From Candidatus Gastranaerophilales bacterium (GTDB taxonomy: Bacteria > Cyanobacteriota > Vampirovibrionia > Gastranaerophilales > Gastranaerophilaceae): DNA of 64,000 bases. Shown in pieces: positions 52,733-61,254 of the stretch. The first letter of the stretch is position 1; the number at the start of each line of letters is the position of its first letter. Location of the stretch: positions 1 through 64,000 of the forward strand of contig CAJOJE010000014.1 of assembly GCA_905234865.1 (NCBI GenBank). Direction: 5' to 3'. The notes under the pieces are model-generated. The model saw only the letters and a list, made by a program, of their open reading frames with translations. It did not search any database and had not been told where the DNA came from. The translations under genes and the position numbers were made by a program.

Positions 52733-53494
52733 ATGGCTGAACAAAGAGCTTGCCCGTATTGCGGTTCAAGAATAATTCCAAATAACGGCATTTGCCCCGT
52801 TTGCGGACAAAACGTTAATGGAGTAAATCAAACATATAATCAATTTCAAAGACCAATGGGACAAAATACGGGACAAAATAATTTTAACCCCAATATGCAA
52901 GGGCAAAACATAAATTACAATCAACCTCGACCGTACGGAGCCCCTCAAGGGCAAAACTTTAACCCTAACCCGAATTTTAATCCACAATTCAGCCCTAATA
53001 TTCAAAATAATTACAATCAAAATGAACAATATGTCCAACAGGAAGAAAGCGTCCAAAACGCTTTGGATGAAGAAACGGAACAAGAATTACGCAAATTCAA
53101 CTGGGGCGCATTTCTTATGACTTGGATATGGGCAATAGGCAACAAGGCTTGGACTATGTGGGCTGCTCTTATCGGTGCGGGAATTATAGTTTTAATAATA
53201 ACCGGTATTGCATATATTCCTAAATTGCCTCAGGTAATATCCGTTGTTCTTTTAATATTTTCAAGAATTTTGTCATTTATAGTTAATATCTTATGCGGTA
53301 TTTTTGGAAACAGAATTGCTTGGAAAAGTAAACAATGGGACAATTTAGAGCACTTTAGAAAAGTTCAAAAAATCTGGGTAATTGTTTGGCTTATTTTAAC
53401 GATTATTAGTATAGGAATTATTGCATTATTAATCGGATTAATCGGATTGGGCGTTATTGCAGGATTAACTGCAGATACGAGCGGTGCATGGTAA
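52733..53494 (+). CDS. Zinc-ribbon, Asn/Gln-rich membrane protein
   Basis: The 253-residue protein has a zinc ribbon (AEQRACPYCGSRIIPNNGIC, Cys 7, 10, 21, 24) and an Asn/Gln/Gly/Pro-rich disordered stretch (about 30-100, for example GQNTGQNNFNPNMQGQNINY). A C-terminal hydrophobic domain of about four helices opens with KFNWGAFLMTWIWAIGNKAW, a sequence pattern seen in DUF2628-like membrane proteins. The stop overlaps the next start (TAATG). Function unknown. The disordered linker may allow long-range or multivalent contacts between membrane and the zinc ribbon. Confidence 0.7.
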   Translation: MAEQRACPYCGSRIIPNNGICPVCGQNVNGVNQTYNQFQRPMGQNTGQNNFNPNMQGQNINYNQPRPYGAPQGQNFNPNPNFNPQFSPNIQNNYNQNEQYVQQEESVQNALDEETEQELRKFNWGAFLMTWIWAIGNKAWTMWAALIGAGIIVLIITGIAYIPKLPQVISVVLLIFSRILSFIVNILCGIFGNRIAWKSKQWDNLEHFRKVQKIWVIVWLILTIISIGIIALLIGLIGLGVIAGLTADTSGAW

Positions 53495-54294
53495 TGAAAA
53501 AATGCCCTTTTTGTAATCATGAACTTGATGATAAATTAAGAATTTGCCCTAATTGCGGAAACTTTTTAACAAATGTCAAAAATTCCAACAACTTAAATTC
53601 CTCTTTTTCGGAGGAATTTAAGTCTGATGTGAAAAATATTCAAAAACAAAGACAGAATTTGAACTCCAATCAAAACTTAAATGCCTCAAATTTCAACGGT
53701 AATCAAATTAATCCGCCGATAACGGGTACCGCTCATCATCAAAATATAAACAAAAACGGCTTGAATTACGGTAATAATCAAACCGTTTTGCCGACAAAAG
53801 GTTTAACTGACAATCAAAACACAAATTACAAAACCGATTCACCCAATGTTCAAAACAATGCAAGCTTAAACAGAGGGCACCGAATACAACATAACGACAA
53901 AAATCAAGTCGGAACCAAAATCCAAACTCCTTTTGACACACAAGACATTCTTAAAACGGGACTGCATCTTTATTCCTCGGGAATAGTCGCAAAGCGTTTT
54001 TTGAGCGGTAAAAAATTGCGATTAAAATGGGAAAACGCCACAAAAATCTACTACATTTTTTCAACCCCCATCGGGGAGTTTCTGATTGAAACAAAAGCAG
54101 CCGTATTCTTAATTAATTTTTGGTTTCGCTTTATGCCCGCCTGCATTGTCATGCTTAATATTGCAATTAATACTACGGAACTGGAAACGGCGATACGTCA
54201 AAATTTAGATATAATTATAATGCCTATTGTTATAATATATATAATTTTAACGGTAAGTTTTTGGTTTTTAATAAAACCAAAATTGAATAAGTAA
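53494..54294 (+). CDS. Zinc-ribbon membrane protein with Asn-rich linker
   Basis: The 266-residue protein starts MKKCPFCNHELDDKLRICPN (Cys 4, 7, 18, 21), at the ATG overlapping the preceding stop; an earlier in-frame ATG at 53488 is not needed. A long Asn/Gln/Ser-rich linker (about 30-150) leads to a C-terminal part with two hydrophobic helices (FMPACIVMLNIAINTTELET and IIIMPIVIIYIILTVSFWFL). This is the last of the co-oriented run. It has no clear family. It ends 34 bp before a convergent gene, with no strong terminator seen. Confidence 0.65.
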   Translation: MKKCPFCNHELDDKLRICPNCGNFLTNVKNSNNLNSSFSEEFKSDVKNIQKQRQNLNSNQNLNASNFNGNQINPPITGTAHHQNINKNGLNYGNNQTVLPTKGLTDNQNTNYKTDSPNVQNNASLNRGHRIQHNDKNQVGTKIQTPFDTQDILKTGLHLYSSGIVAKRFLSGKKLRLKWENATKIYYIFSTPIGEFLIETKAAVFLINFWFRFMPACIVMLNIAINTTELETAIRQNLDIIIMPIVIIYIILTVSFWFLIKPKLNK

Positions 54295-54327
54295 GCACTA
54301 ATTTACGTAAGCGAATTTTTTAAATAC

Positions 54328-54924
54328 CTATTTTTGTTTTGCAAAATCAGGGACTTGATTTTTTGCCATACGCATTTTAAGGTATTGTTCTTTTAATTCT
54401 TGCTTTTCTTCAACGGAAGCATTTTTTGCTTTGTCTGCGATTTGAGAATATATTTCCCTTTCGGCTTTATTTGATTTTATATATACATCCATATCTTTGC
54501 CCTTTTTATAAGCATTCACCTTACTGTCGTATGCTATTTGAGGAGCCTTAAAAAGAGTATACAAAGTTGCGAAGCCTGCTACCAAACCGCCCGCAATCGC
54601 AGCGAAAGCGCCTATTTTATAAAGCGTTTTCATATCCTTGCTTGCGTTTTTTTTGTTTTTTTCAACAAGTTTATCCGCAGTTTTTGCAATTTGGTCAACT
54701 TCAAAATCGCCGTCGGTTGCAAGTTCTAAAAGCAATTTACCGCCTACGGCAAGCCCGCCCAAAAAAGTTGCTCCCGCAAGATTGGCTGCTTCGCCCTTTC
54801 TTGAAATCGGATTTTTATCGCCGTTATTGTTTGCTTTTTTTTGTTGATTTTGCTTCGTTTTTTTTGGAGCATTTGCCGTATTGTCATAAAGGCAATTTGA
54901 AGCATTGAGAGAAGAAACACTCAT
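54328..54924 (-). CDS. Small helical membrane-associated protein, paralogue of 54925-55377
   Basis: The 198-residue protein (MSVSSLNASNCLYDNTANAP) has a basic, Asn/Lys/Gln-rich N-terminus and two hydrophobic Gly/Ala-rich helices (NLAGATFLGGLAVGGKLLLE and IGAFAAIAGGLVAGFATLYT). A C-terminal charged helix contains KKGKDMDVYIKSNKAEREIY. The motif K-x-x-x-MDV-x-x-x-x-KA is shared with the upstream gene. The ATG immediately follows that gene's stop (TAA then ATG), so the pair is coupled. Function unknown. Confidence 0.6.
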   Translation of the reverse strand: MSVSSLNASNCLYDNTANAPKKTKQNQQKKANNNGDKNPISRKGEAANLAGATFLGGLAVGGKLLLELATDGDFEVDQIAKTADKLVEKNKKNASKDMKTLYKIGAFAAIAGGLVAGFATLYTLFKAPQIAYDSKVNAYKKGKDMDVYIKSNKAEREIYSQIADKAKNASVEEKQELKEQYLKMRMAKNQVPDFAKQK

Positions 54925-55377
54925 TTACACACCTTTTATCATCATTCCGTTACCGTTATCAGCCATTTTTACGGTAGCATAATGATTAATTTTTTCACTC
55001 AAAGGAATGTCGTTATTTTGTAATTCGTCATTAATGCCTTCGTAGATATTATTTTGCGCAGCTTTTTGTCTTGAGAAAACATCCATTTCTTTTTCTCTTG
55101 TATAAGCATTTACGCTTGTATTGTATAATTTAGAGGGTAAAGTCAACCCTAAAACGGCAAGTGCAGCTCCTGCACCGACTGCTATCGGAATTTTCTTTCC
55201 TTCGGTAACACAAGTTGTTAAACCGCCTGCGATAGCGCCTGCGACAGCCGAAGTACCGATTGAACTTAAAACGGCAAGCGATTTTTCGGTGCCTCTATCT
55301 ATCGGATTTTCGTATTCTTGTTTTTTAGGATTTGATTTAAAACTTGTGTTGTATGAATTAATAGCACTTATTTGCAT
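54925..55377 (-). CDS. Small helical membrane-associated protein, paralogue of 54328-54924
   Basis: The ATG at 55377 follows GGGAGG and gives 150 aa starting MQISAINSYNTSFKSNPKKQ. Two Gly/Ala-rich hydrophobic helices (IGTSAVAGAIAGGLTTCVTE and IAVGAGAALAVLGLTLPSKL) precede a charged C-terminal helix with AYTREKEMDVFSRQKAAQNN. The shared EKEMDV/KGKDMDV motif and helix order show paralogy with the adjacent gene. The opening MxIS...SFKSNP looks like a recurring N-terminal element in this organism. Function unknown; it resembles no export signal I know. Confidence 0.6.
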   Translation of the reverse strand: MQISAINSYNTSFKSNPKKQEYENPIDRGTEKSLAVLSSIGTSAVAGAIAGGLTTCVTEGKKIPIAVGAGAALAVLGLTLPSKLYNTSVNAYTREKEMDVFSRQKAAQNNIYEGINDELQNNDIPLSEKINHYATVKMADNGNGMMIKGV

Positions 55378-55600
55378 ATAACCTCCCAGTTGTTGACAAT
55401 TTGTACAAACCATGTGAATAAAAAAAATTGCCTAAATTATAGTATATTACAAACAAAATTTAAAATAATTTTCATGCAAAAAATTTTATTTTCATACATT
55501 ATTAAATACAAAAAACTTAAATTTTACTATCCGACAAAATAAATCATCAAACCCGATTTTTGGGAATTTTTATTGACCGCAAAAAAGATAAAAAAGAAAA

Positions 55601-56179
55601 ATGAAAATAAATTTTGGCACATTTGTGCCTTATTATGCCGACAATAAAAAGGGCGGCAATTTTAAACCAAAATATTCAAACCCTGCGCCTTTGCCTTTTG
55701 ATACCGTTTCATTCGATGTTAATTTTAACAAGCAAACAAAATGACCCTGTTCATTTTTCTTCGAACGTAGAAAAGTTAAAATCTCTCTCTCATAAAAGCC
55801 GGTGCACAAAATCATATAACGCAGAACCATACTTATCAAAAGGAGATTTTCATATTTATATTGAAAATGATGAACCTAAACTCGGAGTAAGGTTTGAAAA
55901 CGACTAAAAAGAATAGGATACAGGGCATATTTTGAAAATTCAAACGTGGTTGACCTTAGTAATTTAAGGAAAATAGGCGGATGTGCTTATTTTGAAAATT
56001 CAAAAATTACAAGTCTTAAAAACCTTGAAAAAATAGGAAAAGACCTCATACTTAAAAACTCCCTCGTTTCAAATTTGGGCAATTTAACAGAAGTAGGCGG
56101 AAAAGTTTATATAAAAAATTCCGGTTTAACCAAAGAAGAATGTTTGAACCGTAATCCGAATTGGTATATTGTTACATAA
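55601..56179 (+). pseudogene. Broken repeat-protein gene (LRR-like repeats)
   Basis: The fragments in three frames fit one decayed gene. It starts at ATG 55601 (MKINFGTFVPYYADNKKGGN, the same style of opening as neighbours) and runs to a TGA at 55742. It continues in another frame through SSNVEKLKSLSHKSR and AEPYLSKGDFHIYIENDEPK to a stop at 55905. It then returns to the first frame as KRIGYRAYFENS, VVDLSNLRKIGGCAYFENSK, ITSLKNLEKIGKDLILKNSL and VSNLGNLTEVGGKVYIKNSG. The last part contains repeats of about 20 residues of a leucine-rich type. At least two frameshifts, and probably a deletion, separate the pieces. It is unlikely to make a full protein. Confidence 0.7.
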
Positions 56180-56237
56180 GAGAAATTGTATTAAAATATT
56201 CTCATTAAATAAAAATATGCAAAAGTGAGGAGAGCTA

Positions 56238-56846
56238 ATGAAAATATCATTGGATTTAAAATTGAACTTTACCGCAATTTTAGCTTTTCTGATTCTTGTT
56301 ATAATGACCCCTTGCGTTTTGCTTCTGCCCGAATATTTAGGATATGAAAACGGATTATTTGAAAATATACAAATGGGTGTTCTGTTTTTATGCTGTTTTT
56401 TTGCGCTTCGTGCTTCCGGTAATAAAAAATTTTTTACGTTTATTTTTCTTTTTCTTACAATTTTAATTTTAAGAGAAGTAAATTGCGGAAGAACTCTGTT
56501 TTTCCCCATTCCGAACGAACCAAACGCTTTTTATTCATGGAAAGATTTGGGCTTAAATAAAATCGTACATTCTGTTTTTGGCGCTTATATCGGTCTTGTC
56601 GGTCTTTATTTTATTTTTAATAAATTATGGAACGATTTGAAATTCTTTTTATTTGAAACGAAAATTCCTCTTTTTAACGTTATTTTTCTTGCCGTCGGCA
56701 TATTTTTAAGTCTTGTTGCGGAAAAATTTGCTAATAATTTGATTTTTGAAGAACTCTCGGAACTTATTATGTATCTTTCAATATTAGGAATTATATATAC
56801 ATATTCAAAAAATATAAAAATAACGGAAACAAATTCCGCAAATTAA
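56238..56846 (+). CDS. Polytopic membrane protein of unknown function
   Basis: The 202-residue protein starts MKISLDLKLNFTAILAFLIL with about five or six hydrophobic helices (e.g. NIQMGVLFLCCFFALRASGN, VHSVFGAYIGLVGLYFIFNK, PLFNVIFLAVGIFLSLVAEK). A conserved-looking acidic stretch, NLIFEELSELIMYLSIL, sits near the end. The ATG follows GTGAGGAGAG. I do not recognise a family. It lies between the broken repeat gene and the decayed restriction locus. No paralogue is in the window. Confidence 0.55.
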   Translation: MKISLDLKLNFTAILAFLILVIMTPCVLLLPEYLGYENGLFENIQMGVLFLCCFFALRASGNKKFFTFIFLFLTILILREVNCGRTLFFPIPNEPNAFYSWKDLGLNKIVHSVFGAYIGLVGLYFIFNKLWNDLKFFLFETKIPLFNVIFLAVGIFLSLVAEKFANNLIFEELSELIMYLSILGIIYTYSKNIKITETNSAN

Positions 56847-56965
56847 AATTCTCCGCCCGATATTGAATTTTGCCCTTGCAAATACTTTTTTTGTAAACTT
56901 ATTGCAAGCGCAAGCAATTTCCGTATAAAATTAAAACATTCAAAAATATTCAATAAGGGTTTTAT

Positions 56966-57622
56966 ATGTCTTACGAAGAACAAAGGAGAGAGCTTCAGCG
57001 AAGAATTTGACAAATTGCAAACGAAGTAAGAGGCGCTGTTGACGGGTGGGATTTTAAACAATATGTTTTAGGTACGTTATTTTACAGGTTTATAAGCGAA
57101 CATTTTAAAAAATACATGGAGGGCGGGGATTCCTCAATTAATTATGCCAAACTTCAAGACGACGTTATTCCCGAAGAATTAAAAATAAATACCGTAAAAG
57201 AGCAGGGATATTTCATATACCCGAGCCGGCTTTTTGAAAATATCGTACAAAATGCCGAAGAAAACGAAAATCTTAATACCGATATAGATAAAATATTCAA
57301 ATCAATCGAAAGCTCAGCCGACGGGTTTCAATCTCAAGATAACGTAAAAGGTTTATTTGCCGATTTTGATACAACAAGTAAAAGATTGGGTAATACCGTA
57401 AAAGAGCGTAATCAAAGACTATGCGCCGTATTAAAAGGCGTCAACGATTTACGATTCGGTAATTTTGAAAATAACGAAATCGATTTATTCGGGGACGCTT
57501 ATGAATTTTTAATTTCAAATTATGCGGCAAATGCGGGTAAATCCGGCGGAGAATTTTTTACGCCCCAATCGGTTTCAAAATTAATCGCAAGACTTGCAAT
57601 GGAGGGGCAAGAAAAAGTTTAA
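56966..57622 (+). pseudogene. hsdM remnant (type I methyltransferase N-terminal part)
   Basis: The frame starts at ATG 56966 (AAGGG upstream) as MSYEEQRRELQRRI, meets an in-frame TGA at 57008, and continues as [20 protein letters not shown]. HsdM normally has Trp at the TGA position (IWxIA), so one base change (TGG to TGA) explains the stop. The rest carries the HsdM N-terminal domain and the [20 protein letters not shown] segment. It then ends at GQEKV, just before the catalytic SAM motif I. All of the methyltransferase active site (DPACGSG, NPPF) is missing. The sequence runs straight into an HsdR tail at about 57616, which shows a large deletion. Confidence 0.85.
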
Positions 57623-57948
57623 TCGTAGAATTTATAAATGATACGAATTTAGACAATATGGAAGATAAAACGGATATTATTCAAGCCTTTTTCACTTTTG
57701 CGCAAAAGAAGCAAAGAAAAGCAATAGAAAATTTGATTAAAGAGGAAAATTTAAACCCCGAAAGCGCAAAGCGCTACATAACGACATCCTTAAAAAAAGA
57801 ATACGCAAGCGAAAACGGCACTGGATTAAATGAAATTCTTCCCAAAATGAGCCCCTTAAACCCGATGTATTTAACGAAGAAAAATATCGTATTTCAAAAA
57901 ATATCGGAATTGGTCAATAAATTTAAAGGTATCGGAGGATTATCGTAA
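57616..57948 (+). pseudogene. hsdR C-terminal remnant
   Basis: In a different frame from the hsdM piece, this segment reads [20 protein letters not shown], then [40 protein letters not shown] and [20 protein letters not shown]. This is the pattern of the C-terminal end of type I HsdR subunits. The nuclease and helicase domains are gone. The fusion to hsdM at about 57616 implies a deletion that removed hsdM's second half, any hsdS, and most of hsdR. It is a dead remnant beside the intact R-M operon. Confidence 0.8.
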
Positions 57949-58321
57949 TTTTGCCGACAGTTTTTAATTAATTGCCTATAAATGCACTTGCAGTATGGCT
58001 CATAAATTCGCCTACTCTGAATGTGGATTTGTGTAAACTAACACTCCGGATGATTATTTGTAACAGGGTAAATGATTATTTGACTTTTATATTAAATCGG
58101 TATTTTGAACTTCATTAAAACTACAATAAAACGTTATTTGTTTATATAAAATAAAGAAATAAAATCAGAAGAAGTAACACAAATTATCAGAAAAAATTAA
58201 AACATACTATGTCCGTTTTTGACATAGTCATGTGTTTTAATTGAATTATATCAGGATTGTTACACAACAGGCAGTTGTGTATTTTCATGATATGATTAAT
58301 TCAAAAGCTGCGAGGTCTTCC
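57949..58321. other. Spacer between dead and intact R-M loci, with repeats
   Basis: About 370 bp without a credible gene. It holds two direct copies of ATGATTATTTG (58050-58060, 58072-58082; period 22), an inverted repeat ACTATGTC / GACATAGT (58206-58228), and a TTGACA (58219-58224) overlapping its right arm. It also holds a decamer, CGCCTACTCT (58009-58018), that recurs beyond the cassette at 63780-63789. These may be control sites of the R-M operon. Confidence 0.5.
58206..58228 (+). promoter_or_regulatory. Inverted repeat over a -35-like TTGACA upstream of hsdR
   Basis: ACTATGTC and GACATAGT form an 8-bp dyad with a 7-nt gap; the right arm overlaps TTGACA (58219-58224). No good -10 sits at 16-18 bp, so it is best read as an operator candidate with an uncertain promoter. 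Confidence 0.4.
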
Positions 58322-60712
58322 ATGAATAAAAAAGATTTATCTGAACGAGATATATGTACCAAATTTATTACTCCTGCAATTGTTAAAGCAGGCTGGGATA
58401 AAAACTTACAAATTCGTGAAGAAGTTTCTTTTACAGCAGGAAAAGTTATTGTAAGGGGAAAACTTGTATCTCGTGGCAAACAAAAACGAGCTGACTACAT
58501 TCTTTATTATAAAAATAACATACCTATTGCAGTTGTCGAGGCTAAGGATAACAAGCATTCTGTTGGGGCAGGAATGCAACAGGCAATAGATTATGCAGAA
58601 ACTCTTGATATCCCTTTTGTATTCACTTCAAACGGAGATGCTTTTTTGTTTCACGATAGAACGGTTGATTTAGGCAAAAAGGAAACTGAATTAACATTAG
58701 ACCAATTTCTATCTCCTAAAACGCTATGGGAAAAATACAAAAGATTTAAAGGCATAGAAGAACCTGAAGTAGAAGAAGTATTTACCCAAAGTTATCATAA
58801 AGATGCAAGCGGTAAAGAACCAAGATATTACCAACGAATTGCAATAAATAGAGCAGTTGAAGCAGTTGCAAAAGGACAGGATAGAGTTCTTCTTGTTATG
58901 GCAACAGGAACAGGTAAAACTTATACAGCTTTTCAGATTATTTGGAGATTATGGAAAGCGAAAAAGAAGAAAAGAATTTTATTTTTAGCTGACAGAAATA
59001 TTTTAGTTGATCAAACAAAGAGCCAAGATTTTGCTCCGTTTGGCGATAAAATGACGAAGATTACAAAACGTCAAATAGATAAATCTTATGAAATTTATCT
59101 TGCCTTGTATCAGGGATTAACAGGTAATGATGAAGATAAAGACGCTTATAAACAATTCTCTCCTGACTTCTTTGACCTTGTTGTAATAGATGAATGCCAT
59201 AGAGGGAGCGCAAAAGAAGATTCTGCATGGAGAGAAGTTCTTGATTATTTTAGTTCCGCTACTCATTTAGGTTTAACGGCTACACCAAAAGAAACAAAAG
59301 ATGTTTCAAATATTGAATATTTTGGTGAACCTATTTATACATACTCTCTTAAACAGGGTATCGAAGACGGTTTCCTTGCTCCTTATAAAGTTATAAGACC
59401 TCTATTGAATATTGACCTTGACGGATTAAAACTAAAAGAAGGAACGATTGATAAATATGGTAATGAAGTTCCGAATGAAGAATTTAACGTAAAAGATTTT
59501 GATAAACGAATTGTTGTCGATGAAAGAACAGAGCTCGTTGCAAAACGTATTACTCAATATTTAAAGAAGAACAATCGCTACGATAAAACTATTGTTTTTT
59601 GTGTGGATATAGACCATGCAAACAGGATGAGGCAAGCTCTTGTTAATGAAAATCCTGATATGGTTACAGAGAATTCTAAATACATAATGCGGATTACAGG
59701 CGATAATGATGAGGGCAAAAGAGAGTTGGACAACTTTATTGACCCGGAATCTACATATCCTGTTATTGCAACGACTTCAAAACTAATGACAACAGGGGTT
59801 GATGCTAAAACTTGTAAACTGATTGTTTTAGATAGCAACATAAATTCAATGACAGAATTTAAGCAAATTATCGGTCGTGGAACTCGTTTAAGACCTGATT
59901 ACGGCAAATGGTATTTTACAATACTTGATTTCAGAGGTGTAACAAGGCTATTTGAGGATAAAGATTTTGACGGAGAACCTGTTCAGATAAAAGAAGTTAA
60001 TGAGGGAGAAGAGTTTTCTGATGATGAACAAACACAAGAAGAAGTTGAAACTCTGATTGAAGAACTGCCTGAAGATGAAACTGTTGTAGAACTCCCACCC
60101 GATATTGATATAACAGAAATAGAAAACCCGACAAGAAAATTTTATGTAAACGGAGTTGAGGTTGTTCAAGTTGGTGAACGTGTTCAGTATTACGGCAATG
60201 ACGGAAAACTTATTACTGAAAGTCTTGTTGATTATACTAAAAAGAACCTAAAGGCTCAATTTGCAACAATGAACGATTTTATCAAGAAGTGGTCTGAATC
60301 TGATAAAAAGACTGCAATAATAAAAGAACTTGAAGAACAGGGGATAATGTTTGCGGAACTATCTGAAGAAGTTAAGCAAAAGACCGGTAAAGACCTCAGT
60401 ATTTTTGATTTAATCTGCCATGTAGCATTTGATATGCCGCCACTTTCAAGAAAAGAAAGAGCAGAAAATGTCAAAAAGCGTAATTACTTCGGCAAGTATT
60501 CCGAAAAAGCAAGAGCAATCTTGAACGCTATAATAGATAAGTTTGCAGATGACGGAATAATGGAGATTGAAAGTAGAGAAATCCTGAAGTTTCAGCCATT
60601 TGACTCTTTTGGAACTCCATTAGAAATAGTTAAAGAATTTGGTGGAAAAGATAAATACGAAGAAGCAATCCGAGAACTTGAAAGAGAATTGTTTAATGAT
60701 GAGGTGGCGTAA
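58322..60712 (+). CDS. hsdR: Type I restriction endonuclease subunit R
   Basis: From the ATG at 58322 (GAGG upstream), preferred over an earlier ATG at 58241, the product is 796 aa. It starts MNKKDLSERDICTKFITPAI. The nuclease domain has the PD-(D/E)xK pattern ADYILYY ... VVEAKDN near 56-75. The SF2 translocase has MATGTGKT near 192, VVIDECHRGSAK near 287, LTATPKETKD and later IIGRGTRLRP. It cuts DNA after ATP-driven translocation, with HsdM and HsdS for specificity. The next gene starts on its stop (TAATG). Confidence 0.92.
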   Translation: MNKKDLSERDICTKFITPAIVKAGWDKNLQIREEVSFTAGKVIVRGKLVSRGKQKRADYILYYKNNIPIAVVEAKDNKHSVGAGMQQAIDYAETLDIPFVFTSNGDAFLFHDRTVDLGKKETELTLDQFLSPKTLWEKYKRFKGIEEPEVEEVFTQSYHKDASGKEPRYYQRIAINRAVEAVAKGQDRVLLVMATGTGKTYTAFQIIWRLWKAKKKKRILFLADRNILVDQTKSQDFAPFGDKMTKITKRQIDKSYEIYLALYQGLTGNDEDKDAYKQFSPDFFDLVVIDECHRGSAKEDSAWREVLDYFSSATHLGLTATPKETKDVSNIEYFGEPIYTYSLKQGIEDGFLAPYKVIRPLLNIDLDGLKLKEGTIDKYGNEVPNEEFNVKDFDKRIVVDERTELVAKRITQYLKKNNRYDKTIVFCVDIDHANRMRQALVNENPDMVTENSKYIMRITGDNDEGKRELDNFIDPESTYPVIATTSKLMTTGVDAKTCKLIVLDSNINSMTEFKQIIGRGTRLRPDYGKWYFTILDFRGVTRLFEDKDFDGEPVQIKEVNEGEEFSDDEQTQEEVETLIEELPEDETVVELPPDIDITEIENPTRKFYVNGVEVVQVGERVQYYGNDGKLITESLVDYTKKNLKAQFATMNDFIKKWSESDKKTAIIKELEEQGIMFAELSEEVKQKTGKDLSIFDLICHVAFDMPPLSRKERAENVKKRNYFGKYSEKARAILNAIIDKFADDGIMEIESREILKFQPFDSFGTPLEIVKEFGGKDKYEEAIRELERELFNDEVA

Positions 60713-61245
60713 TGTCTAGTGAGTGGCAATTAGTATTTAATGGATTAACAGGGGTCTCAACATTTTTAATGGCTGTCACAGCGTGGAAAGCTTTAGATAG
60801 TTGGAAAAAAGAAATTCGGGAAAAGAAAGTTTTTGAGATTAATAAAAGATATATTGAAACAATAAATAAACTTGAAAATTTAATGAATAACTATGAATTA
60901 ATTTCAGAAAAAGATAAAACAAGAGAACTATTAAAACAGATCTATGATAGTTTTAATGAAGTTTTATATGAATATAACCTTGTGCAAAAAAAATCAAAAA
61001 GAGAAACAGGTTTCCTTGGAAATTTAATGTATTTTAAATTGATTATTGAAAAATATTTGACACAAAAAATTGAATCAAATAATGGTCGCATAAGGTTTTA
61101 TTTTGATAATTTTTGGGATGATTATGCACCCTCGCAGAGCGATGAAGGAAAAATCATAGAAACGGTTGAATATGAGAATCTTTTATCTGTACTTAAACAA
61201 GCAAAAGAATTATGTGAAAACAATATAAACAAATTTTACAATTAA
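60712..61245 (+). CDS. Unknown membrane-anchored protein within the R-M operon
   Basis: The 177-residue protein starts MSSEWQLVFNGLTGVSTFLM. A hydrophobic stretch at about 8-25 may anchor it in the membrane; the rest is charged and helical (KEIREKKVFEINKRYIETIN, LLKQIYDSFNEVLYEYNLVQ). It overlaps hsdR by one base and lies 9 bp before hsdM, so it is cotranslated with them. Similar small proteins occur as unknown inserts in type I R-M loci. No enzymatic motif is seen. A role in modulating the complex, or in another defence function, is only guessed. Confidence 0.6.
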   Translation: MSSEWQLVFNGLTGVSTFLMAVTAWKALDSWKKEIREKKVFEINKRYIETINKLENLMNNYELISEKDKTRELLKQIYDSFNEVLYEYNLVQKKSKRETGFLGNLMYFKLIIEKYLTQKIESNNGRIRFYFDNFWDDYAPSQSDEGKIIETVEYENLLSVLKQAKELCENNINKFYN

Positions 61246-61254
61246 GGAGTAACA

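Noticed and set aside
54567-54908. Long rightward reading frames opposite the small helical membrane protein gene.
   Set aside because: They have no ribosome binding site and their composition is the mirror of the Lys/Ala-rich real gene.
57008-57010. TGA read as a recoded sense codon for Trp in hsdM.
   Set aside because: Other genes here use TGA as a clean stop in overlapping starts (e.g. 22281-22283), and the locus is also broken by a deletion.
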